From assembly GCA_964600235.1 (NCBI GenBank), contig CAZRIV010000012.1, forward strand, positions 62,001 to 126,000: a DNA stretch of 64,000 nucleotides, written 5' to 3'. The position numbers and the translations under genes were made by a program. Under the pieces are notes generated by a model. It was given only the letters and a program-made list of their open reading frames with translations, searched no databases and was not told where the DNA came from. Source of the stretch: MWEI01 sp964600235. Its GTDB lineage: Bacteria > Desulfobacterota > Desulfomonilia > UBA1062. Of this stretch, positions 1 to 8,862 are shown in pieces (positions within the stretch are counted from its first letter, which is position 1; the number at the start of each line of letters is the position of its first letter).

Positions 1-1118
1 ATCTTGGCCCTGTTCATGACGTCGCCGGCCTTGAGGTCGATGGTCGACAGCAGCTCTTCTTTGGGCTTGATGAGATCTCCCGACACATCGATCGTGCCCA
101 GGGAGAACAGGGGGCCTTCCGAGATGGGGATCGTTATGTAGATGCCGTCGTCTTCCCTGATATCGATCTTGGGCCTGCCGACCTTGGCCTGTATGTAGCC
201 GTTGTCTCCGTAGAACTGTTCTATCCTCAGGAGGTCGGCATCGAGCACGTTGTCGACATAGGTGCCCTCATGGCTGAAGATGCCCAGCGGCCAGCGCGTC
301 GATGTCTCTATGACGCCGCTGGAAAACCTCCATAGGGAGCCGGTGAGCTTGGATGAAGGGATATTCTCGTTGCCGTCGAACGTGATCTCTTCAATATAGA
401 GCTGCTTGTTCTCCGTGATGTCGAAGACGAGGTCGATCCCCCCTTCGGTGGGGGTCGTCTCGGATTTGACATCCACCTGGTAATAGCCCCTCTCGCGGTA
501 CATACCCTTTATGCGGTCAATGCTGGTCTTCAGGATCCTGGTGTTCAGGATGTCGAATTTTTTCAAACCGATGGCATCCAGGATGTCCTTCTCGTTGATC
601 TCGGAGTTGCCCTTGGTTTCTATCTTGATGATGACTGGGTATTCCTTCACCACGAAGACCACGGCACTGTCTTCCAGGATGGCGTCACACTTCTCGAAAT
701 ACCCCATGGCGTAGATCTCTTCGATATCCTTCTTGACGGCGTTCTTGTGGAGGATATCGCCCTTGGCCGTCTTGATGCGGAAGCGGATGGCATCATTGCT
801 TATGCGGGAATATCCCTTGATGGTTACATCCCTGATGGCGCAGACGCCTCTGAGACGGAGGTATCCGTCCACGGCCTCGGGGACGGACGATGCGCTGTAT
901 CCTGTGCCCGACGTGTCAACGACACGGTAGATCCCCTCCTGCTGCTCGAGCAGGAGTTCAGTGGATGCGGTGTCCGAGATGGTTATGCAGGGGACATCTG
1001 CAAGATGATCCGAGATGGCCTTGTTCGTTGTCTTCACGGACAGCTGCTCTGCAGAGGCCGCAGAGTGCAGGATCGTGAAGAGGAGGAAGACGACAAGGCC
1101 GCTACGCTGTAGGTTCAA
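1..1118 (-). CDS. bamA: BamA outer-membrane protein assembly factor, N-terminal part
   Basis: Central subunit of the BAM complex, which folds beta-barrel proteins into the outer membrane. About 372 codons are present and the gene runs off the left edge. I see a signal peptide (about residues 1-23, ending SAASA), an extra stretch of about 50 residues, then successive POTRA-like units starting at AIRDVTIKGYSRIS, VIIKIETKGNSEI, LYIEEITFDGNENI and LGTIDVSGD. The barrel lies outside the window. The start chosen is a TTG at 1118-1116, preceded by a GGGGG ribosome-binding site five bases away and overlapping the end of lolD by 17 bases; no ATG precedes the signal peptide. It is the last visible gene of a lysS-lolC-lolD-bamA operon, so lipoprotein release and barrel insertion are co-expressed. 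The family is secure; the start is likely. Confidence 0.93.
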   Translation of the reverse strand, partial: MNLQRSGLVVFLLFTILHSAASAEQLSVKTTNKAISDHLADVPCITISDTASTELLLEQQEGIYRVVDTSGTGYSASSVPEAVDGYLRLRGVCAIRDVTIKGYSRISNDAIRFRIKTAKGDILHKNAVKKDIEEIYAMGYFEKCDAILEDSAVVFVVKEYPVIIKIETKGNSEINEKDILDAIGLKKFDILNTRILKTSIDRIKGMYRERGYYQVDVKSETTPTEGGIDLVFDITENKQLYIEEITFDGNENIPSSKLTGSLWRFSSGVIETSTRWPLGIFSHEGTYVDNVLDADLLRIEQFYGDNGYIQAKVGRPKIDIREDDGIYITIPISEGPLFSLGTIDVSGDLIKPKEELLSTIDLKAGDVMNRAK

Positions 1119-1788
1119 GGTGTCCCCCTTTCAGAACAAGGACCCTGTCCATGGTGCGGGCGAGATCCATATTGTGGGTGGCGATGATCAGGGTGACTTT
1201 GAGCCTTGTCCTGAGGTCGCTGAAGAGCTCGATGATCTTGTTGCCGGTATCGCTGTCCAGGTCCCCGGTGGGTTCATCGGCCAGGAGGATGCCCGGCGAC
1301 ATCATGAGGGACCGTGCGATGGCAACCCTCTGCTGCTCACCGCCTGAAAGCTCTCCCGGCTTGTGTGTCCGGCGATCCTTCAGTCCGACCAGATCCAGCA
1401 GGTCTTCGGCATGCCCCCTGACGCCCTGCGGCTTGTCCGATGAAAGGAGTGCAGGGATCATCACGTTTTCCAGGGCGCTGAATTCGGGGAGCAGGTAGTG
1501 AAACTGGAACACAAAGCCGATCTTTGTGTTTCTGAACCGGGCTATCTCTTTTTCCTTCATGGAAGAAATGTCGTTCGTCCCGTAGGAGATCTTTCCCGAG
1601 TCCGGTTTTTCAAGGCCGCCGAGGAGATGGAGCATGGTGCTTTTCCCCGAACCGGACGCACCTACGATGGCGATACCCTCGGACCTGTAAACGTCGAGGT
1701 CGACACCCCTGAGCACCTCGATGACCTGGGGCCCCTTGCGGAAGGATTTCTGGATGTTTGCCACACGGAGCACCAGCTCATCCTTCAT
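1102..1788 (-). CDS. lolD: LolD, ATPase of the lipoprotein-releasing ABC transporter
   Basis: ATP-binding subunit of LolCDE, which extracts lipoproteins from the outer face of the inner membrane and hands them to LolA. The 228 residues match the family length. Visible motifs: Walker A GASGSGKS, Q-loop region FVFQFHYLLPE, ABC signature LSGGEQQRVAIARS, Walker B ILLADEPTGDLD and an H-loop histidine in IIATHN. The start overlaps the end of the upstream permease gene by 11 bases, so the two are translationally coupled. MacB-type ATPases look similar, but pairing with a LolC/E-type permease and bamA favours LolD. Confidence 0.95.
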   Translation of the reverse strand: MKDELVLRVANIQKSFRKGPQVIEVLRGVDLDVYRSEGIAIVGASGSGKSTMLHLLGGLEKPDSGKISYGTNDISSMKEKEIARFRNTKIGFVFQFHYLLPEFSALENVMIPALLSSDKPQGVRGHAEDLLDLVGLKDRRTHKPGELSGGEQQRVAIARSLMMSPGILLADEPTGDLDSDTGNKIIELFSDLRTRLKVTLIIATHNMDLARTMDRVLVLKGGHLEPTA

Positions 1789-3010
1789 ACCTGATCACCT
1801 CCACGGGGTCTTGTTTGGCGGCCTGCCTGGCGGGATAGATGGTTGCGAAGAACGAAAGCATAAGCGAGGCGATCACGATGAGCGTAACCTCGAGCGTGTC
1901 CACCTTGGTGGGCAGCCCGGTGATGTAGTACACATCCTTGGGCATGACCTGGATGCGGAAAACGAATTCAACGGCCGCCACGACGGCATTGAGGTTGTTG
2001 GTGAGCAACAGACCGAGCGCGAGTCCGGCCAGCGTGCCGGACGTCCCGATGGCCATGCCCACGGTAATGAATATCTTGAGGATCTGCTCGGTGGTGGCCC
2101 CCATGGACTTCAGGATGGCGATCTCCTTGCGCTTCTCCATGACCATCATGATGAGCGTGCTGATGATGCTGAATGCCGCAACCAGTATGATGAACAGCAG
2201 TATGATGAACATGATGGTCTTCTCGAGACGAAGCGCCGAGAAGAGGCTCTTGTTCATGTCCTTCCATGTCTTGGCCCAGTAGCCTTCTCCCAGGTCCCTG
2301 ACAATGGATTTGGAAATGGCATCCGCCTGGTAGATGTCATCCACCTTCACCTCGACGCCTGTCGCCATGTCCAGCATGAACAGCTTTTTTGCCGCTTCGA
2401 GGGATATGTAGATCATGTTGCTGTCGAACTCGTACATGCCCGTGGAGAAGACCCCTTTGACGATGAAGGTCATGGATTTGGGGATCATGCCCAGCGGGGT
2501 GATGGTACCTGTCGGGGAGATGAGCGTCACGGCGTCCCCCAGGGCAATGCCGGAGGAGGAAGCCAGCTCCGAGCCTACCAGCACGCCCGTATCACCCATG
2601 ACGCTGGTCCCCTGCGAGATGATCTCCTTGAGGCGTATGACCTTGGATGCGCTCACGGGGTCTATTCCCCTGATGACGGCCCCGGAGATCCCCCCGGGGG
2701 CGGAGACCAGTCCCTGGGAAAGGACAAACGGCGTGGCCGCGATCACCCCCTTTTCCCTCATTGCTTTATCCATCACGGCCTTTGTGTCGGTTATGCCGCC
2801 CCTGAAATGAGAGATGACGATATGCGACTGGGTGCCTAAAAGCTTTGTCTTGATGTCGTCTTCAAAGCCGTTCATGACCGAGAGCACGACGATCAGGGCC
2901 ATGACGCCGATGGCGATGCCCACCACCGACAGGCCCGAGGTAAAGCTTATGAAGCCCTGACTCTTTTTGGCCTTCAGATATTTTTTGGCAAAGAGCAGCG
3001 CGAATCTCAG
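1778..3010 (-). CDS. lolC: LolC/LolE-type lipoprotein-releasing permease, CTG start
   Basis: Transmembrane subunit of the lipoprotein release complex. About 410 residues: a cytoplasmic N-terminal amphipathic stretch (LLFAKKYLKAKKSQGF), TM1 (VVGIAIGVMALIVVLSVMNGFE), a large periplasmic domain, then three C-terminal TM segments with the FtsX-like core and the conserved ending ARQAAKQDPVEVIRYEG. The first in-frame ATG (2926) lies inside TM1 and would delete the N-terminus conserved in the family. Extending upstream, the only plausible initiator is CTG at 3010-3008, seven bases after a GGAG and overlapping the lysS stop as CTGA. One permease gene is present, so the complex may be a homodimer rather than LolC plus LolE. 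Function is secure; the CTG start is inferred. Confidence 0.9.
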   Translation of the reverse strand: MRFALLFAKKYLKAKKSQGFISFTSGLSVVGIAIGVMALIVVLSVMNGFEDDIKTKLLGTQSHIVISHFRGGITDTKAVMDKAMREKGVIAATPFVLSQGLVSAPGGISGAVIRGIDPVSASKVIRLKEIISQGTSVMGDTGVLVGSELASSSGIALGDAVTLISPTGTITPLGMIPKSMTFIVKGVFSTGMYEFDSNMIYISLEAAKKLFMLDMATGVEVKVDDIYQADAISKSIVRDLGEGYWAKTWKDMNKSLFSALRLEKTIMFIILLFIILVAAFSIISTLIMMVMEKRKEIAILKSMGATTEQILKIFITVGMAIGTSGTLAGLALGLLLTNNLNAVVAAVEFVFRIQVMPKDVYYITGLPTKVDTLEVTLIVIASLMLSFFATIYPARQAAKQDPVEVIRYEG

Positions 3011-4488
3011 GATGATTCTCCTTTGCGAAGCAGGGGGAACAGGATGACATCGCGTATGGAGGGACTGTCTGTGAGAAGCATGACAAGCCTGTCTATGCCG
3101 ATGCCTTCCCCGGCTGCCGGGGGCATGCCATACTCCAGCGCCCTGATGTAATCTTCGTCAACCTCTGAAGACCCTTCCGCCTTATGGCGCACCTGTTCGA
3201 CGAACCGCTCCTTCTGGTCGAAGGGGTCGTTCAGCTCACTGAAGGCGTTCGCAATCTCACGGCCTGCGATATAGAGCTCGAAGCGGTCCACTATGCCCGG
3301 GTCGTCGTTGTTCGGCCTGGAAAGGGGTGATACCTCTTTGGGGTACGAGGTGACGAATGTCGGGCTGATGAGCTTGTCCTCTGCCGACGTCTCGAAGATG
3401 ATGAGCTGGAGGTCTCCCAGGGACTCGTTTCCGGACAGCTCGATGCCGGCGTTCCTGCAGAAGGCCTTTGCCTTGTCCATATCTTCCATGACCTCGGGGG
3501 CGACCCCCCCGACCTCACAGGCCGCGGCCTTGAGCGTATAGCGCTTCCAGGGCGGGGTCAGGTCGATGGTAGCACCCTGGCAGGGGATGACCGTAGTCCC
3601 CAGGACCTCAACAGCCACCTTCGAGATCATGTCTTCGGTGAAGTCCATGAGATCGCTGTAGTCGGCGTAGGCCATGTAGAATTCCATCATGGTGAATTCA
3701 GGGTTGTGCCGGGTGGAGATGCCCTCGTTGCGGAAGTTCCGGTTCACCTCGTAAACCCGCTCGAAACCTCCCACGATAAGGCGCTTGAGATACAGTTCGG
3801 GGGCAATCCTCAGATAGAGGTCCATGTCGAGTGCATTGTGATGCGTGAGAAAGGGTTTTGCCGTGGCGCCACCCGGGATGCTCTGCATCATGGGGGTCTC
3901 CACCTCGATGAATGCGTGGGAATCCATGTATTTTCTCAGTGCGCTGATGATCCTCGTCCGGGTGAGGAAGGTCTGCTTCACCTCGGGGGAGACAAAGAGG
4001 TCCACATAGCGCTGGCGATACCTGGTCTCGACATCTTTCAGCCCGTGCCACTTCTCCGGCAGGGGTCTGAACGATTTGGTGAGCAGTTCGAACCCTGATA
4101 CATAGACGCTGAGCTCGCCTGTCCTGGTTTTGACGGGTGTACCCCACAGGCCGATGATGTCGCCGATGTCGAGCTTTTTGAAGAGGTCGTAGGCCTCCTT
4201 CCCGAGACGGGCCTCCTCGAAGAACGCCTGCAGCCTGCCGGACCCGTCCTGAAAGTGGATGAACGAGGCCTTGCCGAACTTGCGGGCCGCCATGATCCTG
4301 CCGGCAAAGTGATGGACGGTACTGATCTCGTGGAGTTCCTCAGTTGAGCGTTCCTTGTAGCTCTCGATGAAAACGGCTACATCGGTATCCTTCCTGTAGG
4401 TATTAGGGAAATGCTTGACCCCCGATTCCTGTTTGAGCTGTTCATATTTCTCTATCCGCTGTCGGATGAGGGGATTCAGATCTTCCAC
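3007..4488 (-). CDS. lysS: Lysyl-tRNA synthetase, class II
   Basis: Charges tRNA-Lys. 493 residues from a GTG at 4488, typical for bacterial LysS. An N-terminal OB-fold anticodon domain (to about residue 140; RIMAARKFGKASFIHFQDGSG) is followed by the class II core: motif 1 near FIEVETPMMQSIPGG, motif 2 FRNEGISTRHNPEFTMMEF and motif 3 GIGIDRLVMLLT. The reading frame stays open to 4599, but that extension would begin upstream of the predicted promoter. The GTG has a GGAG eight bases before it and gives the usual N-terminus (EDLNPLIRQR). First gene of the operon lysS-lolC-lolD-bamA; its stop codon overlaps the lolC initiator. Confidence 0.96.
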   Translation of the reverse strand: MEDLNPLIRQRIEKYEQLKQESGVKHFPNTYRKDTDVAVFIESYKERSTEELHEISTVHHFAGRIMAARKFGKASFIHFQDGSGRLQAFFEEARLGKEAYDLFKKLDIGDIIGLWGTPVKTRTGELSVYVSGFELLTKSFRPLPEKWHGLKDVETRYRQRYVDLFVSPEVKQTFLTRTRIISALRKYMDSHAFIEVETPMMQSIPGGATAKPFLTHHNALDMDLYLRIAPELYLKRLIVGGFERVYEVNRNFRNEGISTRHNPEFTMMEFYMAYADYSDLMDFTEDMISKVAVEVLGTTVIPCQGATIDLTPPWKRYTLKAAACEVGGVAPEVMEDMDKAKAFCRNAGIELSGNESLGDLQLIIFETSAEDKLISPTFVTSYPKEVSPLSRPNNDDPGIVDRFELYIAGREIANAFSELNDPFDQKERFVEQVRHKAEGSSEVDEDYIRALEYGMPPAAGEGIGIDRLVMLLTDSPSIRDVILFPLLRKGESS

Positions 4489-4521
4489 GTTCACATCTCC
4501 ATATGCTTCAAATTGAGCGCA

Positions 4522-4550
4522 TATATAGTTAATTTCGCTGACCGAGTCAA
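4522..4550 (-). promoter_or_regulatory. Sigma-70 promoter of the lysS-lolC-lolD-bamA operon
   Basis: On the minus strand a -35 TTGACT (4550-4545) is separated by exactly 17 bases from a -10 TATATA (4527-4522). Transcription would start near 4515, leaving a leader of about 27 bases that contains the lysS GGAG. This placement supports the GTG start of lysS. Confidence 0.7.
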
Positions 4551-4639
4551 TAAAACACCAAAATGGTCTGTCCTGGACGGCTCCCGATTCCCCTGGCAAG
4601 AGACAGGCCGTTCGGGTAATATCGTTTCAAGGCAAAGAC

Positions 4640-5191
4640 ATGGGACTTTCATCCAATGATAAAAAGTTGCTCATCCGCATGGCCCGGAGTGCATTGAAGG
4701 GCTTTGTCGAGAAGGGTATCAGGGTAAACGACGGCTTTGATGTCCAGGGCCTGCCCCGGACCCTGATGGAGAAAAAAGGGGTCTTTGTGGCCGTCTTCCT
4801 GGGCAGCGGGCTCAAGGGGTGCATGGGAACGGTACTCCCCGTGCTGCCCGTCTGGGAGGGCTGTATGGAAAACGCCCGCAATGCCGCATACAAGGACCCC
4901 CGGTTTGTGCCCCTCGCCGTTGACGAACTGGACCACGTCAGCCTGGAGATTACCATAATAGGCACGCCAATGCCATTCACACAGATCGCGCAGCTTGACG
5001 CAGGCATCCACGGCCTCATTCTCACAAAGGGCTTTCGCAGGGAGGTATTCCTGCCGGATTCTCTCCGGGATCTGCCGCAGGATATTGAGGATATCCTTAT
5101 AATGCTGCGGGCCAAGGCGGACATGGATGACGACCCTGGCACCCCCGAACAGTGGGAGATCTTCGATGCCGAGGTGGTATCGGAGAGATAA
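4640..5191 (+). CDS. amrA: AMMECR1-domain protein (AmmeMemoRadiSam system protein A)
   Basis: 183 residues, essentially one AMMECR1 domain. The family signature is present as LKGCMGTVLP, followed by NARNAAYKDPRFVPL and a C-terminal TKGFRREVFLPDS block. AMMECR1 proteins are implicated by co-occurrence with Memo-like and radical SAM proteins in an uncharacterised modification system; no reaction is established. There is no signal peptide, so this copy is cytoplasmic, unlike the second AMMECR1 domain in the window (within 37329-38792). It is transcribed divergently from lysS and is about 32 kb from the AmmeMemoRadiSam cluster. The ribosome-binding site is weak. Confidence 0.85.
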   Translation: MGLSSNDKKLLIRMARSALKGFVEKGIRVNDGFDVQGLPRTLMEKKGVFVAVFLGSGLKGCMGTVLPVLPVWEGCMENARNAAYKDPRFVPLAVDELDHVSLEITIIGTPMPFTQIAQLDAGIHGLILTKGFRREVFLPDSLRDLPQDIEDILIMLRAKADMDDDPGTPEQWEIFDAEVVSER

Positions 5192-5317
5192 GATGATGGC
5201 AAGCGTGCCCGGCCCGGTTTCCGGTTAAGACGGGGTTAACGGATTTGCCGCTGGGGGCAGCAGTGATTCCACCTTATTGACGGTGAACACTGAGACAGGC
5301 ACGGACAACGGGGGTGT

Positions 5318-6709
5318 GTGAGTTCCATGCCAAAGCGGCGGGTATGGGACAAGGTTTTCGATTGGAAGACCGGCAAAAAAGTTATAACTAGTATCGTAGA
5401 ATTCTCAATGGGAGATATCTTGATCCCTGATCCTGATAAGGACTCTATGTGCCCTGCGCCGTCACCGAAGAAGGATGAGGATTCCTTCCTGGGTGTGCTG
5501 GAAGGTATCATCAAAGATCATAAAAAGGGGCGAAGGCATGCCCCGTTTAAACTAATGATCCCCAAAACCGGTGAAGTCACGTGCACGGAGATTATCCAGA
5601 CTTTCCAGAACAAGCGCATTACCTGCCATGGGCAATCCGCTTCCATGCGGATGATCGTGAAGCTCTACTACCCGAGGTTCAAGGCGTACTGGGCCTGGAG
5701 GAGGAGCGATCGGGGCTACCGGGCATTCTTAGATGAAGGTGTTCCTGCACCGAGGATAATTTACTCAGGATATCTCGCAACATACAAGGTGTATGCCCTT
5801 GTGATCGAGTACCTGGAGGGAGGGGTATCGCTCGATCTGGCGCTGCAAAGGATCACGGACGAACAGGAGCGTGAGGCATTGCTCCATGACTTCACGGCAA
5901 GTATTGCGCAGCACCACGAACACGGAATAATCCAGGAAGACCTCAATCTGAGCAACTTCATGCTGAGGGAGGGATGCATATATTCAATTGATGGAGACCT
6001 CGTGAAGAGAGAGAAGAGGCCTGTGGGAAGAGGCAGGTCTATCGGAAATCTTGCGCATCTTTTCACTGCCGGGCTGGGGCTGTCCATTGCAGACTTCGAT
6101 AGTTTCATCGAGGGCTACACAGGGAAAAGGAACTGGGTAATCTCGACGAGCGAGACAGAGAAGATCAGGGAACAGATCCTCAGAATCAGGGACGATTTGT
6201 TATTGAAGCAGGTGGGTAAGGTATACCGGACGAGGGGACGGTTCACTCTGCGAAAGGAGAAAGGATCGTTTTCCGTTTATTACCGGATTAATGACAGCGC
6301 AGTACACCATGCCATCCATGAAGCTGCACAGCGCTGTCGTCGGGAAAACAGGTGCGTTGGTACTGCCGGGTGCGGCCTGCAGACTGTCGGCCAGGAGAAC
6401 ATGATGGTGTCATTCTCGAAAGGGTATGGACCTCTTTTTATGAAAAGGATTTGGGGTGCATGCAGGGTGTGGGAAAATGCATTGATGCTCAGCCGTTTCG
6501 GCATGGATATTCCACAGCCTGCTGCGCTTGTTCTCTTGAAAAGAGGGCTGCTTCAGTGGGACTGCTTTGTATTTTTCAGAATTGTCTCAGGTCCAAAGAC
6601 CGGGGAACCGCCGACCTCCGATACCATATCCACGGGGGGAAGCAGACATCTGGCATCTCGCATTGCCGAGGCATATGCCATGATCAATGGGCTCGGGATC
6701 CGGATCTGA
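5318..6709 (+). CDS. Tandem protein-kinase-like (LPS-kinase/RIO-like) protein, second domain truncated
   Basis: 463 residues from a GTG. Residues about 75-280 resemble the bacterial Kdo/heptose-kinase branch of the protein-kinase fold: candidate ATP-binding lysine K115 (MIVKLYYP), hinge-like VIEYLEGGVSL, catalytic loop HGIIQEDLNLSNF (D208, N213) and a DFG-equivalent IDGD (224-227). The usual HRD is QED. A second N-lobe-like unit follows (about 300-463: GPLFMKRIWG, GMDIPQPAALVLLKRG) and stops at INGLGIRI, where a catalytic loop would begin, so domain two lacks catalytic residues. Neighbours give no pathway. A role in phosphorylating a lipid-A or core sugar, or a protein, is possible. The true start could be a later ATG (5327 or 5408). 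Confidence 0.7.
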   Translation: MSSMPKRRVWDKVFDWKTGKKVITSIVEFSMGDILIPDPDKDSMCPAPSPKKDEDSFLGVLEGIIKDHKKGRRHAPFKLMIPKTGEVTCTEIIQTFQNKRITCHGQSASMRMIVKLYYPRFKAYWAWRRSDRGYRAFLDEGVPAPRIIYSGYLATYKVYALVIEYLEGGVSLDLALQRITDEQEREALLHDFTASIAQHHEHGIIQEDLNLSNFMLREGCIYSIDGDLVKREKRPVGRGRSIGNLAHLFTAGLGLSIADFDSFIEGYTGKRNWVISTSETEKIREQILRIRDDLLLKQVGKVYRTRGRFTLRKEKGSFSVYYRINDSAVHHAIHEAAQRCRRENRCVGTAGCGLQTVGQENMMVSFSKGYGPLFMKRIWGACRVWENALMLSRFGMDIPQPAALVLLKRGLLQWDCFVFFRIVSGPKTGEPPTSDTISTGGSRHLASRIAEAYAMINGLGIRI

Positions 6710-6777
6710 GGTTTTACGATCCATGAGTACATAATCCCGGGGCGGACAGTCCTTCGATGATGTAGTTCATGCCCCAT

Positions 6778-7521
6778 TCACTGGATGTCATCCAGGCTGT
6801 CCACCACGACATCCATATGCTCCCGGAGTACCTCCTTCGGCACGATTCCTGGAAGGCCCACCGTGAGCCCTACCCCGGAGTTCTTCCCAAGCATGGCATC
6901 CATCACGGTATCGCCGATGAGCACGGCTGAGGATGGCTCCACACCGAAGTGCTCGCAGATCCTTCTGACCATGTCAGGGGCGGGCTTGGAGTTCTCGACG
7001 CTGTCGGCCCCCACCACGAGATCGATGTAGTGCGCGGCCCCGATGGATATCATGTCCGAACCCGCGTCGGAGGCCTTGTCGTTGGTGGCTATGGCGGTTG
7101 GGATCCCTTTGTCCTTCAACCGCACCAGGAGGGGAAGGGCGCCACTCACGGGCCTGATGCTTCGGTTTCTTTCGTCCGAACGGAATATTCGATCACCTGC
7201 CATTCTTACGATATCCTGGGCCTTATTCCAGCCGATGCCTTCCCGGTAGATACAGTAGGTCAGCAAGGCGTCGCATTCGCTGAAGGTACCCATGGCAAGC
7301 GGACCTGAGCCGTCTATGGTGCCTTCATCCACCCAGACGCCGAGCGCATCCTGAACCCCGCGGCGCAGCTGTGCGGTCATGGGCACGTATTCCCCCAGGG
7401 CATTCAAGAGCTTGGCAATGATGTCGAGCCAAGTAAGTCTGAAATCGATCAGGGTGCCGTCCTTGTCGAAGATGACAAGCCCTGCTGTGTATTCTTTTCC
7501 CAATACCCGGATGGTCGTCAC
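6778..7521 (-). CDS. HAD-superfamily phosphatase (phosphoglycolate-phosphatase-like)
   Basis: 247 residues with a GTG start preceded by GGGAGG. HAD motifs are complete: motif I VIFDKDGTLIDF (nucleophile and acid aspartates), motif II threonine in AIATND, motif III lysine in NSKPAPDM and motif IV VLIGDTVMDA. The helical cap between motifs I and II places it with the Gph/PGMB-type subfamily I enzymes. Such enzymes remove phosphate from small metabolites; the substrate cannot be read from sequence. It is convergent with the kinase-like gene and divergent from the binding-protein gene, so it appears monocistronic. Confidence 0.85.
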   Translation of the reverse strand: MTTIRVLGKEYTAGLVIFDKDGTLIDFRLTWLDIIAKLLNALGEYVPMTAQLRRGVQDALGVWVDEGTIDGSGPLAMGTFSECDALLTYCIYREGIGWNKAQDIVRMAGDRIFRSDERNRSIRPVSGALPLLVRLKDKGIPTAIATNDKASDAGSDMISIGAAHYIDLVVGADSVENSKPAPDMVRRICEHFGVEPSSAVLIGDTVMDAMLGKNSGVGLTVGLPGIVPKEVLREHMDVVVDSLDDIQ

Positions 7522-7620
7522 CTGGTTCCTCCCGGTGAAGCGATTAAGGTGCCTTTTAAGGATTGCCTGGATACCATATTTCCGTGATATATACTACCGG
7601 CTTTGCATGGAGGAGAGGAT

Positions 7621-8862
7621 ATGACGGAAGGAACGTTTGCCGCGAGTACCGCACGGGCTTACGCCCTTCTCGTCCTTGTTGTCATTCTCTGTGCCGGGAT
7701 TTTTCTATCGTGCCGGCATAATCTGCAGGCAAAGAACAATGAGGCTTCCGACCCTCGGTCCGGGCCGGTCAAGATCGGCGTCTGCATGTCTGTCGCGGGG
7801 CCGCTTGCCGAGGTCTCCAGGCTTCAGGCAGAAGGCGTAAAGATGGCCCTGGAGATGGGAAAAGGCAAGTCGAGCCGCCCGGTTGAACTTCTGTTCAGAG
7901 ATGTGGACACAACACCCCAGGGATTCTCCCAGACACTTCAAAAACTATTGAGGGAGGACAAGGTATCAGGCATCATCTCGAATGTACCCGCCGATTTGAT
8001 TGCAAAGGCCGGTGGGGTCATGAAGCAAGACCCCGTACCCTTTATCGCAACCTCTTTTTCCGGACTCGACTGGAAGACAAAAGAGGTGCCGTCCGTTGTC
8101 AGGATGTGCGTGGGGCTTGATGATCAGGCCTATGCGTGCTCGCGTTTCATGACGGACGAGGTTCGTGCCCGAAGGATAGGGCTTGTCGTGAACGACAGGG
8201 ATGAAGACAGCGTCAGGCTCGCAAGCCTGTTTTCCGCGGCCCTGGTGAAGACGGGTGGCAGGATAGAGGATATCGCATATATCAAACCAGGCCAGGACCC
8301 GACGCAGGCCATCACGCGTCTCCTGGGAAAAAATCCCGATGCGGTTTATATCCCGGTTTCAGGGGCAGACATCAGGTCTGTCCTCATGAAGATCCGCTCT
8401 TTAGACAAAGTGAAACCTCTGTTGGTGGGCAACTTACTTATTGAGGAGACATTCCTGCGCAAAGTGGACAAGTCGTTTGACGGGATATATGTCCAGACGA
8501 ATTACCTGGAAGAGACGGTGAAATCTGCCTTGGGCAAGGAGTTTATCTCCTATTATTACAAACATGCACCGAAACGGGCATATCTCGGCTCAAATATCGC
8601 AACCGGCGCCGAGGCATACTTCCTGGTGCTCGATATCATCTCAAGGCGGCCCGGGGCCGATCAGAAAGAAGCGTTAACCGTATCCCCGCTGTGGAAACCC
8701 TCGCTCCTGGGCATTACGCTGGATATAGCTGAAGGTGCAGTTAAGAATCGTCTTTCTTTCGGGCAGATAAAGAGGAATTTTTTCGGCAGCGTCACACTCA
8801 GGCATGTGACGACAATTACAGTTCCCCGATCAGATCCGGTCACTCATGTTGGGGCTCAATAA
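7621..8862 (+). CDS. LivJ-type periplasmic substrate-binding protein
   Basis: 413 residues, type I periplasmic-binding fold of the branched-chain amino-acid/amide group (Peripla_BP_6): after an N-terminal hydrophobic segment ending IFLSCRH come VKIGVCMSVAGPLAEVSR, a first lobe with VSGIISNVPADLI, and YACSRFMTDEVRARRIGLVVND. The cysteine after the hydrophobic stretch could be a lipoprotein cysteine, though the lipobox (IFLSC) is imperfect. The ATG at 7621 has a GGAGAGG just upstream and is preferred over an in-frame start 18 bases earlier. No transporter genes are adjacent, so it may be an orphan sensor or scavenging protein. The 3' end overlaps that of convergent flgM by 33 bases. Confidence 0.8.
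   Translation: MTEGTFAASTARAYALLVLVVILCAGIFLSCRHNLQAKNNEASDPRSGPVKIGVCMSVAGPLAEVSRLQAEGVKMALEMGKGKSSRPVELLFRDVDTTPQGFSQTLQKLLREDKVSGIISNVPADLIAKAGGVMKQDPVPFIATSFSGLDWKTKEVPSVVRMCVGLDDQAYACSRFMTDEVRARRIGLVVNDRDEDSVRLASLFSAALVKTGGRIEDIAYIKPGQDPTQAITRLLGKNPDAVYIPVSGADIRSVLMKIRSLDKVKPLLVGNLLIEETFLRKVDKSFDGIYVQTNYLEETVKSALGKEFISYYYKHAPKRAYLGSNIATGAEAYFLVLDIISRRPGADQKEALTVSPLWKPSLLGITLDIAEGAVKNRLSFGQIKRNFFGSVTLRHVTTITVPRSDPVTHVGAQ

Noticed and set aside
5217..5250. Possible seventh copy of the dispersed repeat near GGTTAACGGATTTGCC
   Set aside because: Only about half of the core aligns and needs gaps.
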